DNA of 64,000 nucleotides from Ischnura elegans (GCF_921293095.1 NC_060254.1:1-64000); one strand, 5' to 3'. Numbered from the stretch's first letter, positions 35,449-46,469 are shown. Notes: generated from the letters alone by a model not told the origin. A program made the numbers and translations.

Positions 35449-35567
35449 TGACAGTGTGGTGTGCATGTGGCGGTCCTCTTGCATGCTGCATGTTGGTGAT
35501 TGGTCACCCCCTGCCAAACACCCTATAGGTGGCTCGCAGGGTATTGTGTAGATGTAGATGTAGATGT
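35449..35567 (+). repeat. LINE 3' end with (GATGTA)n terminus (copy D)
   Basis: GTGTGGTGTGCATGTGGCGG, CACCCCCTGCCAAACACCCT, then GGTGGCTCGCAGGG and a run of GATGTA. This copy is attached to the LINE ORF, which identifies the other isolated tails as belonging to this family. Confidence 0.88.
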
Positions 35568-36282
35568 GACGATACCGTGACTTGGCGACTGGGGGCCGAC
35601 AACAATTATGCCTCTCATCACCCGGGGGAGAGGGCAGCAGCTCTTCTTCACATGTGCGAAGGTGGAGACCATACTGGTCGGTACAGCGGCACACATTCCA
35701 CTACGGGCATGGTAACATTTACTTTAACGGCTGTAGTACTGCGATGTGGAAGGCAAGGGGAAACCACCACATTATCATCCCGAGGAGTCACAGCTACTCC
35801 ACTCAATTTATATAATGACATGATGGAATTCTTTCAGGTAAAATATTCCGGAGGTAAACTAGTCTCCCATTCGGATCTCCGGGCGGGGACTACTCGAGAG
35901 GGTACATCGGTCAAACGAGATAGAATGTTACGGATAGGAACATGGAACGTCAGATCACTTCGTACCCGCGGTAAGCTAGAGAACTTGAAGGTGGAGATGC
36001 GAAGAATGAACCTCGATGTATTAGGCATCAGCGAAATGAAGTGGCCCCAGGAAGGAGACTTTTGGAGTAGAAGCTACAGAATAATACACACGGGATCGCT
36101 AAATGGTAATGTTGGAGTAGGCATAGTGCTTAGAAAGAGTGCCGGGATGCTTGTTAAAAGCTACCTGCAGTTTAATGAAAGGATAGTAATGGTAAAGATA
36201 GATACCAAACCCGTAGTTACTGTAGTGGTACAGGTTTACATGCCTACGTCAGATTATGAAGACGAAGAAGTGGAAGATGTCT
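35568..36282 (+). pseudogene. RTE-type LINE 5' region and endonuclease fragment
   Basis: The first ~350 bp resemble RTE 5' sequence (GACTTGGCGACTGGGGGCCG, then a GGAAACCACCACATTATC-like block). The open frame then gives MLRIGTWNVRSLRTRGKLEN, DVLGISEMKWPQEGDFWS, GVGIVLRK and VVQVYMPTSDYEDEEVEDVY, the N-terminal half of the RTE apurinic-endonuclease domain also found in craniofacial development protein 2-like proteins. The homology stops near 36282, after which unrelated basic residues (TPRPSKHAKRTR) lead to a stop. Losing the 3' side is unusual for a LINE, which suggests a later deletion or insertion. It begins directly after the (GATGTA)n end of the preceding LINE. Confidence 0.78.
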
Positions 36283-39200
36283 ACCAAACGCGCACAAGGA
36301 CACCTCGCCCAAGCAAACATGCCAAACGCACCAGATTGAGAGGAGTGTGAATAGACGTGGAAAACGGGGATTTCAATTCCTTAACAAATGGAAACAAATT
36401 GCGAGTACAACCAATCAAAGTTTGATCGGATATTCTACGGAAAGTTACAGCGGCAGTAATTACTATTTGAAATCTTTTCCTGTAAGTATTCAACCTGCCA
36501 CGCACACCTCAGCTCAAGAAAATAGCGAAGGTAAACAATTTTGTGCGTTGACTATTCTGATTACCATATTATCTCATTGAGAAAAAAAGGAATGTAACAA
36601 AAATAGTCCCTTGCCGACTGCTATTGTTATGTACGCAAAATTGGGTAATTGTGCTATCAATTGAAGCCACCGGTACGACCCGTTTCTGATTTACAAAAAA
36701 ATTCCCCGAAACATATAAAATGAGCAATGGGATAGAAGAGAAATAAAATTTTCGCGTGAACTGACTTGAAATTGATTTGGACTTCTTTCTGTCGGTTTAT
36801 GGATGGCCATCGATTATGCTATCATGCTTGATTATGCTATCGCAATGCATGCTTGGATCAATTAGTATTTTGCCTATGAAAAATAAGGCAACTTGAAGAA
36901 TAAAATAAGCTCCCTCTCAGACCCGCACGCTTCGAAAAGTAATAAAAGAAATTGAGCCACGAGAAAGTGCGTAAAACTGGGAAGACGGGAAATGGTTTCA
37001 AGCCGAGTTGATATCCGCTATGGATTCCCACCAAAATCCACTCCAAACCCAAATTAATGCTCCGCGGTGATACTCCTCACCCCGGCCCCTCGCTCTCTCT
37101 CCTACCCCACCCCCCCCCCCACCATCCTCCCCATCATCCACTTCGACAAACTCCAGAAATTTCTCTGCCGCAGCGGCAGGGTGCAGATATCAAGGGACAT
37201 CTCCCTCAGAAGGGAGGAAGGCTATCAATTATGCCACGAAGACGCAGTGACCGAATATCGCGAGCGCTCTCTCCAAAATTGGAAGCCGGGAGGAGATGAA
37301 AGGGGAGAGGAGTTAAGCCCTCTTATGTCGACTACCGCCATCGGTTTAACGCACAGCGTCACGTGGCTAATTGTCGCCGGCGAGTTGCCAGGCGATGGCG
37401 GGTTTTGGCTGGAGGACGAATCCGTGCAAAGAGAAGGTCTATCCATTGAGCTAGGGGGGGGGGGGGAGTCGTTAGGTGGTGCGTTCTTCTCTTTCTATCT
37501 AGTCTATCTTGCATCAATCAATTTGTTATCTTACGTACATCCAAACTTGATATTTCAGCATTAAATTACAGTTGTGTTATCCAAGACCGTCTCTGCGTGA
37601 AGTATTATCCATCAGGGGTAGTAAAAATACATGTACTTTAGTGGTTTTAATACCATTTACATACTGGGTATGTTTGAGACCCTACCTTCAAATTATCTGA
37701 AACTAAAATGTTTGTAAATATTTTTCATGAAATAGTAAATACTTCCAACATTAATACCACCTCGAAATTCACTACAAAAAATTAGATTCATATACATAAA
37801 GTTACCATATTTACCATTCAACGACTTCAATTTTTCATTCAATTATTTTTCCAAGCTTTATTTATTAATAACTATCTCTTGCTCTGCGTCGTGCTAAAGT
37901 GCTACCCCAATCATTAAATAAAAAAGTCGACATTAAAGTGGATTAAAAATCAACCTCAGTGCGTTTACGCCAAGTTACGTTTTCAAGCTGTTTAATATTA
38001 GGTTATAAAGGTGAAGATCGGAATTGTATCGGGCATAGAGAAAGAGCTCCAATAAATTCATTTGTTCAGCGAGAAAAAGAAACCCGGGGAGGCAAGACAC
38101 CGCAACGGGGATGAAGGACGGTTGCCGACGGCGGCGGAAGCTGACGAGACGACAGATCCAGTTGGGAAACGGTCTGCACGAACACCCTCCGTTGGGGTGG
38201 GACTGCAATAGTTATTCCCATTCAAATAAACCCTTGATGAAGTGCCTACTCGTTTTCCACCAGCACGGCTGTTTCCTAAGGGCAAGGCAAGATCCTTGGA
38301 AAAGATAACTCAGACGTGATAGGGCACTACACCAAAGAAAGGAAAAACCACCTGAAAAAATGCACAGATATGCTGGCCCTGCCAAACCTAACTGAAAAAA
38401 ATATGCATCTGCAAATGCGTGCTTGCATGGAAGCAGAAATTCACACATAGAGGCGTAGACCTCAAGAAAACACCAGGAGAAAAATGTCTCCCCAATAGTA
38501 GAGGTATAAGATACCTGGGCTATGTGTGAGAAAATATAAGAATTTGCAACAATTAAAGCTTTGAGAAACAAGCTAAAAGAAAACTTTGCAGCCCACAAAG
38601 GGCCTTGCGAGAATGGATAACGGGCAAACCTAGATTCGAGTGTGCCCACCGACAACTCTAGAAGCATGCAAGGAGAAATGAAATGACTGATTCCCTACCA
38701 GCACACCAGGATGTCCAACGGCGGATGTAGCTCTACTTCCCATCCCACGTCGCACTCCGTTTCACCACTGCACTAACACTTCCACTACACGGAATGACCA
38801 CGAATAAAACAAAACACAAGCACTTATCACTTCCATCGCAGAGAACCGACCCAAGATGGTAAGTGCCATTAAAGATTCAAATGAGGATACAGGAGACGAT
38901 TGTAGTAAATGTTTGTTGTTGGAGAAAGAATCACAATAGGAATTCCCAGCAATTCTAACAGTGGGAACCAATTACACTCGCTAAGCAAGAGTTCTATCTA
39001 CTTCCGATCAAAATAGATTAGTGGCAAACGGGTCTGCTTTCAATCTCGACAGGAACCAACTTTGAATTCCCGGAGTTGATGAAAATATTTAGATGAAACT
39101 CCCTGTAATCTCTCTGGCGCCCACACAATTTACTTAAACGGAATTTCATTAAATACCGAATCAAAAAAATTGATTAAAATTAGACGTAAAAAGAGACAAT

Positions 39201-41324
39201 TTTTCTGTTATCAAACTAGTCGTCAATGGCTAAGTCATTGGGTAATTCTGAGCAGCAATAATCACATTTGTGGTGGCGCTTTTAACACGCTTGCATCGTT
39301 AGACAAAGCGTTAAAACAAAAGAATAAAAATTGTTGGCAAATTGAACGCTCATCCTTACTCTTCAACAGCACATAAACACCAAAAACGAAGATTTTGACC
39401 TTACGACACTATTGTTCCAGAGCCAATGGAAATTTACCGGGAATGGCAAACGTAATAAAAAGTAGCGATCGCTTTCGACAATTGGGAGACCTCCAAGATC
39501 CTCTGCTTCGTACGCGCGCGTGAAGGTGACGCTGACCACTGCGTGAGCAGTAATCCAATACGAATGAGCGCAACGTGGTGAATGCTGGCATCTACATTCC
39601 TTTTCGGTCGACTCATCAGCACGGGTGGGAGTGGTGGCGTTTGAGTCAAGCTGTCTGTGGCCTTCGGAGGGGCAGCGACCAGTGGTGGTTCCGAGGATCG
39701 AATAGGGTACACCATCACCACCACTAAAGGCCTTCCGCGCGTGGGCAATACTTATGTATATCCGTTTGAAAAACCTCGACCCGCCCGCTGCGCTCCATAT
39801 TGTGCTCCATATATACAAAGACCGATGATGGCATATCTAGTGAGGAAGGCATAAGAGATCTACTAAGGTCGTTTTGCGTCAAAGGTGGGGTATATAAGGA
39901 GGGAAGGTGAAAAACCTGTCGTAATCTTTTTAATCTGAATATCTTGAGCAGAAATATAATCTAAGAACTTCACTGAGATAGCAACTATGAAAAACAAAAG
40001 ACACGGAGACTTGTTATTTCCACAAACTTTTGAATAATCAATAATGTTCGAAAAAAAATGGCGCATAAAGAATATTCATTCATGAAAATACTCGATCGCA
40101 TTATAAGAACACAATTAAATGTCAAAATAACCCTATTTTTCGGAAATATCCTTTGTAATGACTGTGTGTCATATTGTGTATTTATTTTTTGTAATGTGTA
40201 TCACGAAGGGTCAGATATTTTCAATGTGCATTGTATGTTTTTGTCCCAAGGTTGCGAGACGATCCTTTGAGTCGTCTCGTTACCAAATTTGTCGAAGGCA
40301 AGGGTTAAGGGTTCCCGCTCATAAATTTGGGTCATCGGTCGTCGAGGCCTTTGGGGCCAGCGTCTCCTCGACCAGTCATAAACGTCTAAACTTTTTCTGG
40401 ACATGTGGTCATTGTCTCGCTGACGAAGATGGGTGGCTCATTTCCTAGGCTGGGTCGAGTGAAGCCACCCTTCCCCTGGTCTTGGAGGTGTTGACCTGTG
40501 CCCTGACGACACGAGCGCGGGAATTCGGGGCAGTCTGTGAGTAGACACGAGAGCGACGGGGTGTGCTGCCCGTCGCAGACATTTGTAAACTCATCACCAA
40601 ACTCAGTCATTAAACTTCTCTGTGATCTGATTCGCGTGGATTTCAATTCTTTGTTGCCCTAAACCCGATTCCGGGAGACGCAGCCACTCGAGTCTCCCTC
40701 CTTGATCGTGGCGATCACGACACCTTCGTATGCATGGAATGGTTGTTCATCTCGCGTTGTGTTTACGGAACACTCTGCCGAACTTAAAGCCTGACCCTAA
40801 GTAATGTAGATGCATATTCTTGTTTTTTTTTTAATCAAAATTATCAAGTTACCACGCAAGTACCAATTGCTGCAACTTTGTCCTCATAATTGTGCATGTT
40901 CTGTATTTAGTCATGGTCTACATACCATTGTAATGATTTTGTTGTATCACACAACTTACTTATAACAAGAGGTCATTGTGAAACTCATTCTCAACCGTTA
41001 TACTCTTTCCTTTGATTAAAAATAATGATGAAGATAAACGGATCAACCTAGAAAGTAGAATAAGTACCAAGAGGGTTAGGATAAAATAAAAGTCTTCTAA
41101 AACGCAAGGGAAGAGCGGGGAAAATAAGTCGGCTCTATAATGATGCATGATGAAAACAATCGCAGAAGGGCAAATGGAATGGAAGCAGGGCGAGGGACGA
41201 CGGCTCCAGGTGTGTTGCATAGGACAGGTTGTAATGTATAATAAATGAGGATATAATAAATGTAAAATATAATAAACACATTATTATGAAAAAGCAAGCG
41301 GATATGATAGCGGATATTTTAGTT
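36283..41324. other. no gene recognised (5 kb)
   Basis: ORFs of up to 165 codons occur (for example 37067-37564 and 38212-38667), but they are compositionally driven or overlapped by ORFs on the other strand. None shows a domain I recognise. G+C rises near 40200-40740 without an identifiable gene. A G9 run lies near 37455. Confidence 0.35.
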
Positions 41325-41466
41325 TGTTATTATACGGGACGTTTCTTGGACGGTGTGGTGTGCATGTGGGAGTCCAAATGCATGCTGCATGCTGGTGATT
41401 GATCACCCCCTGCCAAACACCCTAGAGGTGGCTCGCAGGGTAATTTGTAGATGTAGATGTAGATGA
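41325..41466 (+). repeat. LINE 3' tail (copy E)
   Basis: It starts near GTTTGTTATTATACGGGACG, continues with GTGTGGTGTGCATGTGGGAG and the CACCCTAGAGGTGGCTCGCA block, and ends in three GATGTA-type units. A severely 5'-truncated LINE insertion. Confidence 0.85.
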
Positions 41467-41711
41467 TAGCAGCGTCAGAGTTAGTGCTACCATCTCCGCT
41501 ACCATCGCTTCGGAGGAGAATGTATTCCCTTTCTAACGGTATGTAATCCTTGGAATAAGACGAGGAAAATTCAAATACGGTCTTTCGTCAGCCACCAAGG
41601 TCGTGACGGTGAATTTACCAGCCTCGAATCGAAGCTCGAACGTACTTCGTACTTCTCACTAGAATGTTGGCGCATTCGTTATCCTTATGAATTGTGCCTT
41701 CCATATAACGG

Positions 41712-42204
41712 CAGCAATAGAACTCGTAAATAGATTGCATGACTTGTAGTGTAGCCTACTAACATATGTAAAGGCCGTTTTACACGGTACACGGAATTGC
41801 GCAGGTTAGAGCTGCATTTATTTCTAAAATGGCGTGGAATTGCGCGAATGCATGAACGAAATTAGAACAGGGGCTATTTTGCCGTCTCGCATCCACGCAT
41901 TCTCGCATGTGTTCTAGCAATTCACCGCTTTACACGACGCAATTTTGATTGCGCCTTCACACGTACGTCAGACGGCGCAATTCCGTGTACCGTGTAAAAC
42001 GGCCTTAAAACTTAATGCATGTTTCTGAATTTCTATTCTATATTCTATTTCTAACAGCATATAGTAGTATAGTTTGTTATTATACGGGACGTATTTTGGA
42101 CGGTGTGGTGTGCATGTGGCAGTCCAAATGCATGCTGGTGATTGATCACCCCCTGCCAAACACCCTAGAGGTGGCTCGCAGGGTATAATGTAGATGTAGA
42201 TGTA
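41712..42204 (+). repeat. LINE 3' UTR and tail (copy F), split by a TIR element
   Basis: It starts near ATATAACGGCAGCAATAGAA and aligns with copies at 1863-2175 and 50077-50390. A 234-bp element at 41772-42005 interrupts it, after which the tail resumes at AACTTAATGCATG and runs to a GATGTA terminus. Confidence 0.85.
41772..42005. mobile_element. 234-bp MITE with 31-bp TIRs and TAA duplication
   Basis: Perfect 31-bp inverted ends begin AGGCCGTTTTACACGG. TAA lies on both sides (41769-41771 and 42006-42008), while the uninterrupted LINE copies have a single (T/G)(T/C)AA at that place. A 3-bp TAA/TTA duplication is typical of PIF/Harbinger MITEs. The ends do not match the Harbinger element at 12752-20662, so a different relative must have mobilised it. 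Confidence 0.9.
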
Positions 42205-42419
42205 TACCCTCTACCTTCTACCCTCTTTTCCGTTCCTTCTTCGCACCAACTCTGGCACTCGTAATAAAATTCAATTAAAGCCCATCTCCACTTCCTCATT
42301 TTCTCGTCTCTGACAAACTCCGGAATAAAAATTCGCTAGACGTAATAATCAAGGCAGCAATGGCGAGGAGCGATTTTGAGCCTCAGGAATTACTCTAAAT
42401 ACACTGGTCTACAAAAAAC

Positions 42420-43540
42420 ATTTTTCTGTCGTAGAGATGTTGTTGGGTGATCCTTGAGGTGCTTTTTGTCCCGATTCCAAATCTAGGCTCAGATAACATC
42501 TATCACGTCTACTTTCTTTAGGACAACCGAACTAAATAAGGGTTCAAGGATATTTAAGCAAATGAATCGTGATTTTTAAAATGAGAAAAAATAGGTACTT
42601 TCAAAGGATTTTGTCCTATATTTAGCATCTGGTAAGTCCCTATTCAGTGTCAATCAGTAATTTATTAACATGTTGCTGAAATTTCCTTGGTTCTATTTTT
42701 CCAAATGTAAAATATCTTGGTCGAAACGCTCACTGTGTTCATCTCTAACAGCGCTGAGGTGAGGCAGTGATGAGGAAAAAGGCAGGGTTTGAGTCGCGAA
42801 AATAGATTTTTAAATTCATATTGCCGCCCATGTTTTCGTACGATTTGATTATATTAATATAGCCGCAAGATCATGATAATTTTCAGCCATGATTTTTCCT
42901 AAAAAATGTTCAGATACATTTCTAAATGCGTTCCACGCGCTCTTCTCCGTTGACCTCACTTGCTGTTGAAATTCTGAATCCTTCATTCCCTAATCTGTGG
43001 CCTAATACATATTACTGATTTGATATTTAACTTACTTAATTGAAGGACTTTTTGTTTCAAATAAGTAAAACCAGCACCATTTTTGTCCATGGCTTCAACA
43101 AATTAAAAAAAAGTCCGTATTAAACACGCAGAGGTGGAAAAAGAATATTTTTTGGATCGACCAAAGGCTGACAAAAGACATTTTTGGATCCAGGGACAAA
43201 TTTTTTCAAGTAATAATTTTTTCTGTCCCTGATATCCCATTCGCAGATGGAGCAACAACATTTTAATAGCCAAGCTGTAATCATAGTAGCATTGCAATTA
43301 CTTCAAATGGCCACAAATTTTCCATTTATATTTTTGGTAGTGATTTTTTTCTAAAATTAACTGCATATTCTCGTAAGATTCTTTCATTTCAGTTTCATGA
43401 GTTAACAGTATTGATGGGAGCTCATTTCCATTTTGTAAGAAATTGCCCTTTAATAACAGAGTTAGAACCGCATTAAGGCAATAAAGGAAAAATGCGATGG
43501 TGGTTGGCGTAACATGGTGAAACTCCTTCATGATGCACAA
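42420..43540 (-). pseudogene. relic of an arthropod repetitive gene family (unassigned)
   Basis: Reading on the minus strand in shifting frames: KESYENMQLILEKNHYQKYK then WKICGHLK (43400-43300), a CSICEWD-RDRKN block (about 43260-43200), QQQVRSTEKSAWNAF then NVSEHFLGKIMAENYHDLA (about 42980-42880), NMNLKIYF and a DEHSERFDQDIL-like stretch (about 42750-42700). I recognise this order ('WKICGDLKV...CFLCEWDSR...AW-SFK-V---FLGN-KA-NY...GERFHQDI') from a multi-copy family in many arthropod genomes that is usually annotated as uncharacterised. It is presumably transposon-derived, but I cannot place it in a superfamily. Several frame changes and stops make it a pseudogene. Confidence 0.55.
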
Positions 43541-43626
43541 AGGTTAAGAAAACACTTAGCTGTTTCACAAAATAAACAGCTTTATTTTGTGAAACAGCTA
43601 AGTGTTTTCTTAACCTTTGTGCATCA
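43531..43626. repeat. perfect 46-bp palindromic fold-back, 4-nt loop
   Basis: Arms 43531-43576 and 43581-43626 are exact reverse complements around the loop CAGC. The arms begin TGATGCACAAAGGTTAAG. It overlaps the upstream edge of the pseudogene at 42420-43540, as if part of that gene had been copied back in reverse. Confidence 0.92.
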
Positions 43627-43628
43627 GC

Positions 43629-43793
43629 AATAAAGGAAGCTTAATGAGACGACTTGTCCCTTATTAGGCGCCTCGTCGGGGTTAAACAAATCGATGTTAC
43701 CAACTTTTAGAGAAGTGATGAAATATTTTTAGATCCGAGAACGCAGGAAAGGAGCCTACGGTCCATGAAAAGGCCTCTCGAGTGGCTATAAAG
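43629..43793 (+). repeat. 165-bp perfect inverted repeat, left arm
   Basis: Identical by eye to the reverse complement of 45554-45718. It begins AATAAAGGAAGCTTAATG and ends GTGGCTATAAAG. It starts two bases after the 46-bp palindrome. Confidence 0.9.
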
Positions 43794-45553
43794 ATGTGCT
43801 AACTTCGGATATGCGCTCCAATTTCGGCTTTGTCCGACAGGTGTGGTTAAATGGATTTTGGACGAAAGCCGCTCGCGTCCCCTCCCCGCAAGCTTCTCCC
43901 ACGCGCCAAATGCACCAAAATTCACACCAAGTGCGTCTTACTTCGTTAGTCTAAATATTAAATGTTCAGTATCGTCTGTGGAGGAACAATCACGAACGAA
44001 TTTTTCAATTACCTGCTTTCCAATCTGTATTTCTTATGTCAGTGTCATTCCTAGTCTTTCGCTGTTGTCAACAAAGTTTTGGTGAATTTCTTCACGAATT
44101 TCTCGTCCGTATCTATAATAAAACGAAATATTTAACTTCAAATTTGAAAGTTCATCAATAGATTTTTGAAAATCCACAGCACTAAGGTCAGAAGTAGCCG
44201 GAGGTACTGTGGTCTCTCTCCAATATGTCATCAGCGAGTAGTCCTTAAAGTTGATATTAAAATCCAGCAATTTAAAAAATCTCGGATCGGCCGCCAAACG
44301 CATACTTGCAACAACGCAAATTCGGTCCTTAGATTTCCCTCCCAATGTTTATGCCGCAAATCTAAGTCAACTTAGTGCAATTAGCAAATAGACCTCTGTA
44401 AGGGATGAAATATGATTTGATGCTGTCCCGGCGAATGATGTGGGTAAACTCTTCTCGGGATTCAACGATATTTATCCCTGATGATGAGCCCCGAGTCGGA
44501 GCTTGAAACGTTTGCCATTTTGGAAAAATTAACCCGGTGGGAATCCCGAGAAGAGTTTACTCACATAGCAAGGGATGTTGGAATTATGCTTGTAGCATAG
44601 TGATGATGCCTCCTTTTTGGGCGGTATTCACCATCGCATTCAAATCCTTTTTATTTTTGTGTATCTAATTTTCACTCTGAAAGGAATCAAGAATCGCAGA
44701 TTTTATAACTTTTGCTAATCCTCCGACGGGGGAGGCAAACCCAAAAGTGGGACCCTGTTTCTTCAACTAACATCAAGCATTCCCCTCTAAACTTGGATTG
44801 ATAAGTGCTCATGCCTTTTTTCATCACACAAAAGTATAGTCTTTCACTCCATAAAAATGTAACCCTTTGTTGACACTCTTTGATACCTCTCTTTTCGTAT
44901 TCACAATAATTAGCATCTTTTTCTGTCTACGTAAGTAATTCTGGTACACTACCTAGGATGTTTCTTACGAAGTTATGATTTTTGCGTCAACTAAAGTTGC
45001 GGGGACGATCATTGCTCTTTCTTGGTTCTTGCATATACCTCTATCACATTTGGCAGACGCATTTTCCACGCAGAAGTTCCAGTTTGAGTTTAGTCCTGAA
45101 TTTTTATTTGATGAGGAACGTAGAGATAAAAATCGGATGATATCTCTTCAGTTTAATTTTCTTCGGATGAATTGATGAAGAAAATTTTTGATACTATTTT
45201 CCCATACAAGAATTGACGATGTCGACTCAACGTTTACCGACGATTCCCTTTTTTTCCTCATTTGTCGAGTTTCTTTAAGACTCAATCAAGCAGCCATCAT
45301 CTTCAGTTTCGTCCGCTGGTCTCTCAACATACTTCTTCATTGGGGGGAACATTATGCTCCTTCTTGCACTTATATGCAAAAATATCGCATAATTTCAAAT
45401 GTTCTTTCAAAAGTGCATCAGGTTTGTACTTATGCAAAAACCCTACTTTTGCCCTACTCGCATTTTCCGTAAGTTTTAGTATTTCCTGTTGTACCGATAA
45501 ATCCATTTAATCACACACATAATGGAAGAGAAGCGTCACCATAGTTCGCACAC
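43794..45553. other. 1.76-kb segment between perfect inverted repeats
   Basis: It contains an unrecognised 103-codon minus-strand ORF (44034-44345), a 60-codon minus ORF with charged residues (45324-45506) and a 129-bp inverted repeat with a hammerhead-like core (44438-44566). No known domain was identified. Confidence 0.45.
44438..44566 (+). repeat. 26-bp inverted repeat enclosing a hammerhead-like core
   Basis: Arms 44438-44463 and 44541-44566 pair with one mismatch (TAAACTCTTCTCGGGATTC core). Between them lies CTGATGA at 44478-44484, a possible short stem-loop (AGCCCCG/CGGAGCT) and GAAA at 44505-44508, the two conserved boxes of hammerhead ribozymes. The expected UH cleavage dinucleotide after stem III is CC here, so it is probably a decayed motif, perhaps from another Penelope-like terminus, or coincidence. 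Confidence 0.45.
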
Positions 45554-45718
45554 CTTTATAGCCACTCGAGAGGCCTTTTCATGGACCGTAGGCTCCTTTC
45601 CTGCGTTCTCGGATCTAAAAATATTTCATCACTTCTCTAAAAGTTGGTAACATCGATTTGTTTAACCCCGACGAGGCGCCTAATAAGGGACAAGTCGTCT
45701 CATTAAGCTTCCTTTATT
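45554..45718 (-). repeat. 165-bp perfect inverted repeat, right arm
   Basis: Reverse complement of 43629-43793. Its outer end abuts the 3' end of the minus-strand Penelope-like element at about 45719. Confidence 0.9.
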
Positions 45719-45752
45719 TCCTGGATATAAACAGTTACTTATACCACTTATT

Positions 45753-45811
45753 TTATAAGAGCGCGACCCGGGTTTCAATGAGTAATCATCATCATCAGGC
45801 GCTAATTATAA
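45753..45811 (-). ncRNA. hammerhead-ribozyme-like motif (PLE copy 1)
   Basis: Exact reverse complement of 48491-48549; the structure is described there. It lies just past the GIY-YIG stop codon at 45848. Confidence 0.7.
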
Positions 45812-45847
45812 TTTGTTTATCTTGTTGTTAATCTTGTTGTTACCTAG

Positions 45848-46465
45848 TTACTTGATGAATTTTAAAACCGACGCCAGAATAGGTGAAAAGGATGGGTAGA
45901 GATATTCATTTATAAGGGTACTATCTTGATTTTCAATAATTTTTAAAATTTCTAACTGTTCCCTAGAATCCAGTTCTCGGCGGTCATTGCAAAAATTTAA
46001 AATATTCATTTTAAAATCGCTTCTGTGGCAGTTACATATTAAGTGCTTAGCAAAATTACTCTTTTCATCTTTATTATGTTTGTAAGCACTTAAATGTTCT
46101 TTTTTCCTAATTTCAAAACTTCTTCCTGTCTGTCCCACGTATACACCATTGCAATCGCTGCATTTCAAAGAATATACTCCACATCTATCCAATCGGTCTA
46201 TATGGTCCTTGCATTTAACGATCAGTCTCCTTAAGGTGGAATAAGGTTTAAAAGCCAAGCGGAATTTGTCCTTGGGTAAATGATGAGCCATTTTCAGAGA
46301 AAGTGCATCGAGGTACGTCACTGTGCACCACTGCTTCTTTTTATCCTCGTCCGCCGAAAACATTTGGTCGATAGCCAATCTTCTCTGTTTTTTTAAAATC
46401 AGTTTATCTATTAAATTTTGAGAATAACCGTTGGCAGAAGCAATTTGTTTAATGGTGATGATTTC
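45848..46465 (-). pseudogene. Penelope-like element GIY-YIG endonuclease domain (copy 1)
   Basis: The frame reads from about 46465 (EIITIKQIASANGYSQNLID), through a KKKQWCTVTYLDALS linker, to the nuclease core GVYSLKC-DCNGVYVGQTGRSF followed by IRKKEH, an H-C-C-H-like HLICNCH stretch and RREL-SREQLEI. GVY...VYVGQTGRS is the GIY-YIG signature with its downstream Arg, and the later Glu (in SREQLEI) fits the metal-binding glutamate. It should nick the target to prime reverse transcription. It is out of frame with the RT ORF by a small indel near 46470, so the two domains are split in this copy. Confidence 0.82.
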
Positions 46466-46469
46466 TTTC

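Larger units (their letters stand above)
32337..35567 (+). mobile_element. CR1/L2-type LINE, nearly complete
   Basis: This spans the endonuclease/reverse-transcriptase ORF, its frameshifted C-terminal part, a short 3' UTR and the (GATGTA)n end at 35549-35567. The 5' boundary is not determined. It is the best-preserved copy of the family whose tails occur at about 325, 1863, 20690, 41325, 41712 and 50077, although its 3' UTR is shorter than in the 1863, 41712 and 50077 copies, so at least two subfamilies are present. Confidence 0.85.

Noticed and set aside
37067-37564. 165-codon plus-strand ORF
   Set aside because: Biased composition (Ser/Pro/Gly), no domain, overlapping ORFs on both strands; most likely chance.
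38212-38667. 151-codon minus-strand ORF with aromatic and cysteine-rich sequence
   Set aside because: No recognisable family and no splice context. The hydrophobic look comes from antisense reading of A-rich sequence.
40158-40760. Possible solo LTR (G+C-rich island with AT-rich flanks)
   Set aside because: No matching second LTR, no TG...CA ends with a target duplication and no primer-binding site visible.
44034-44345. 103-codon minus-strand ORF as a host exon
   Set aside because: Reasonable composition, but no domain recognised and no clear acceptor or donor at its ends; noted only within the 43794-45553 segment.
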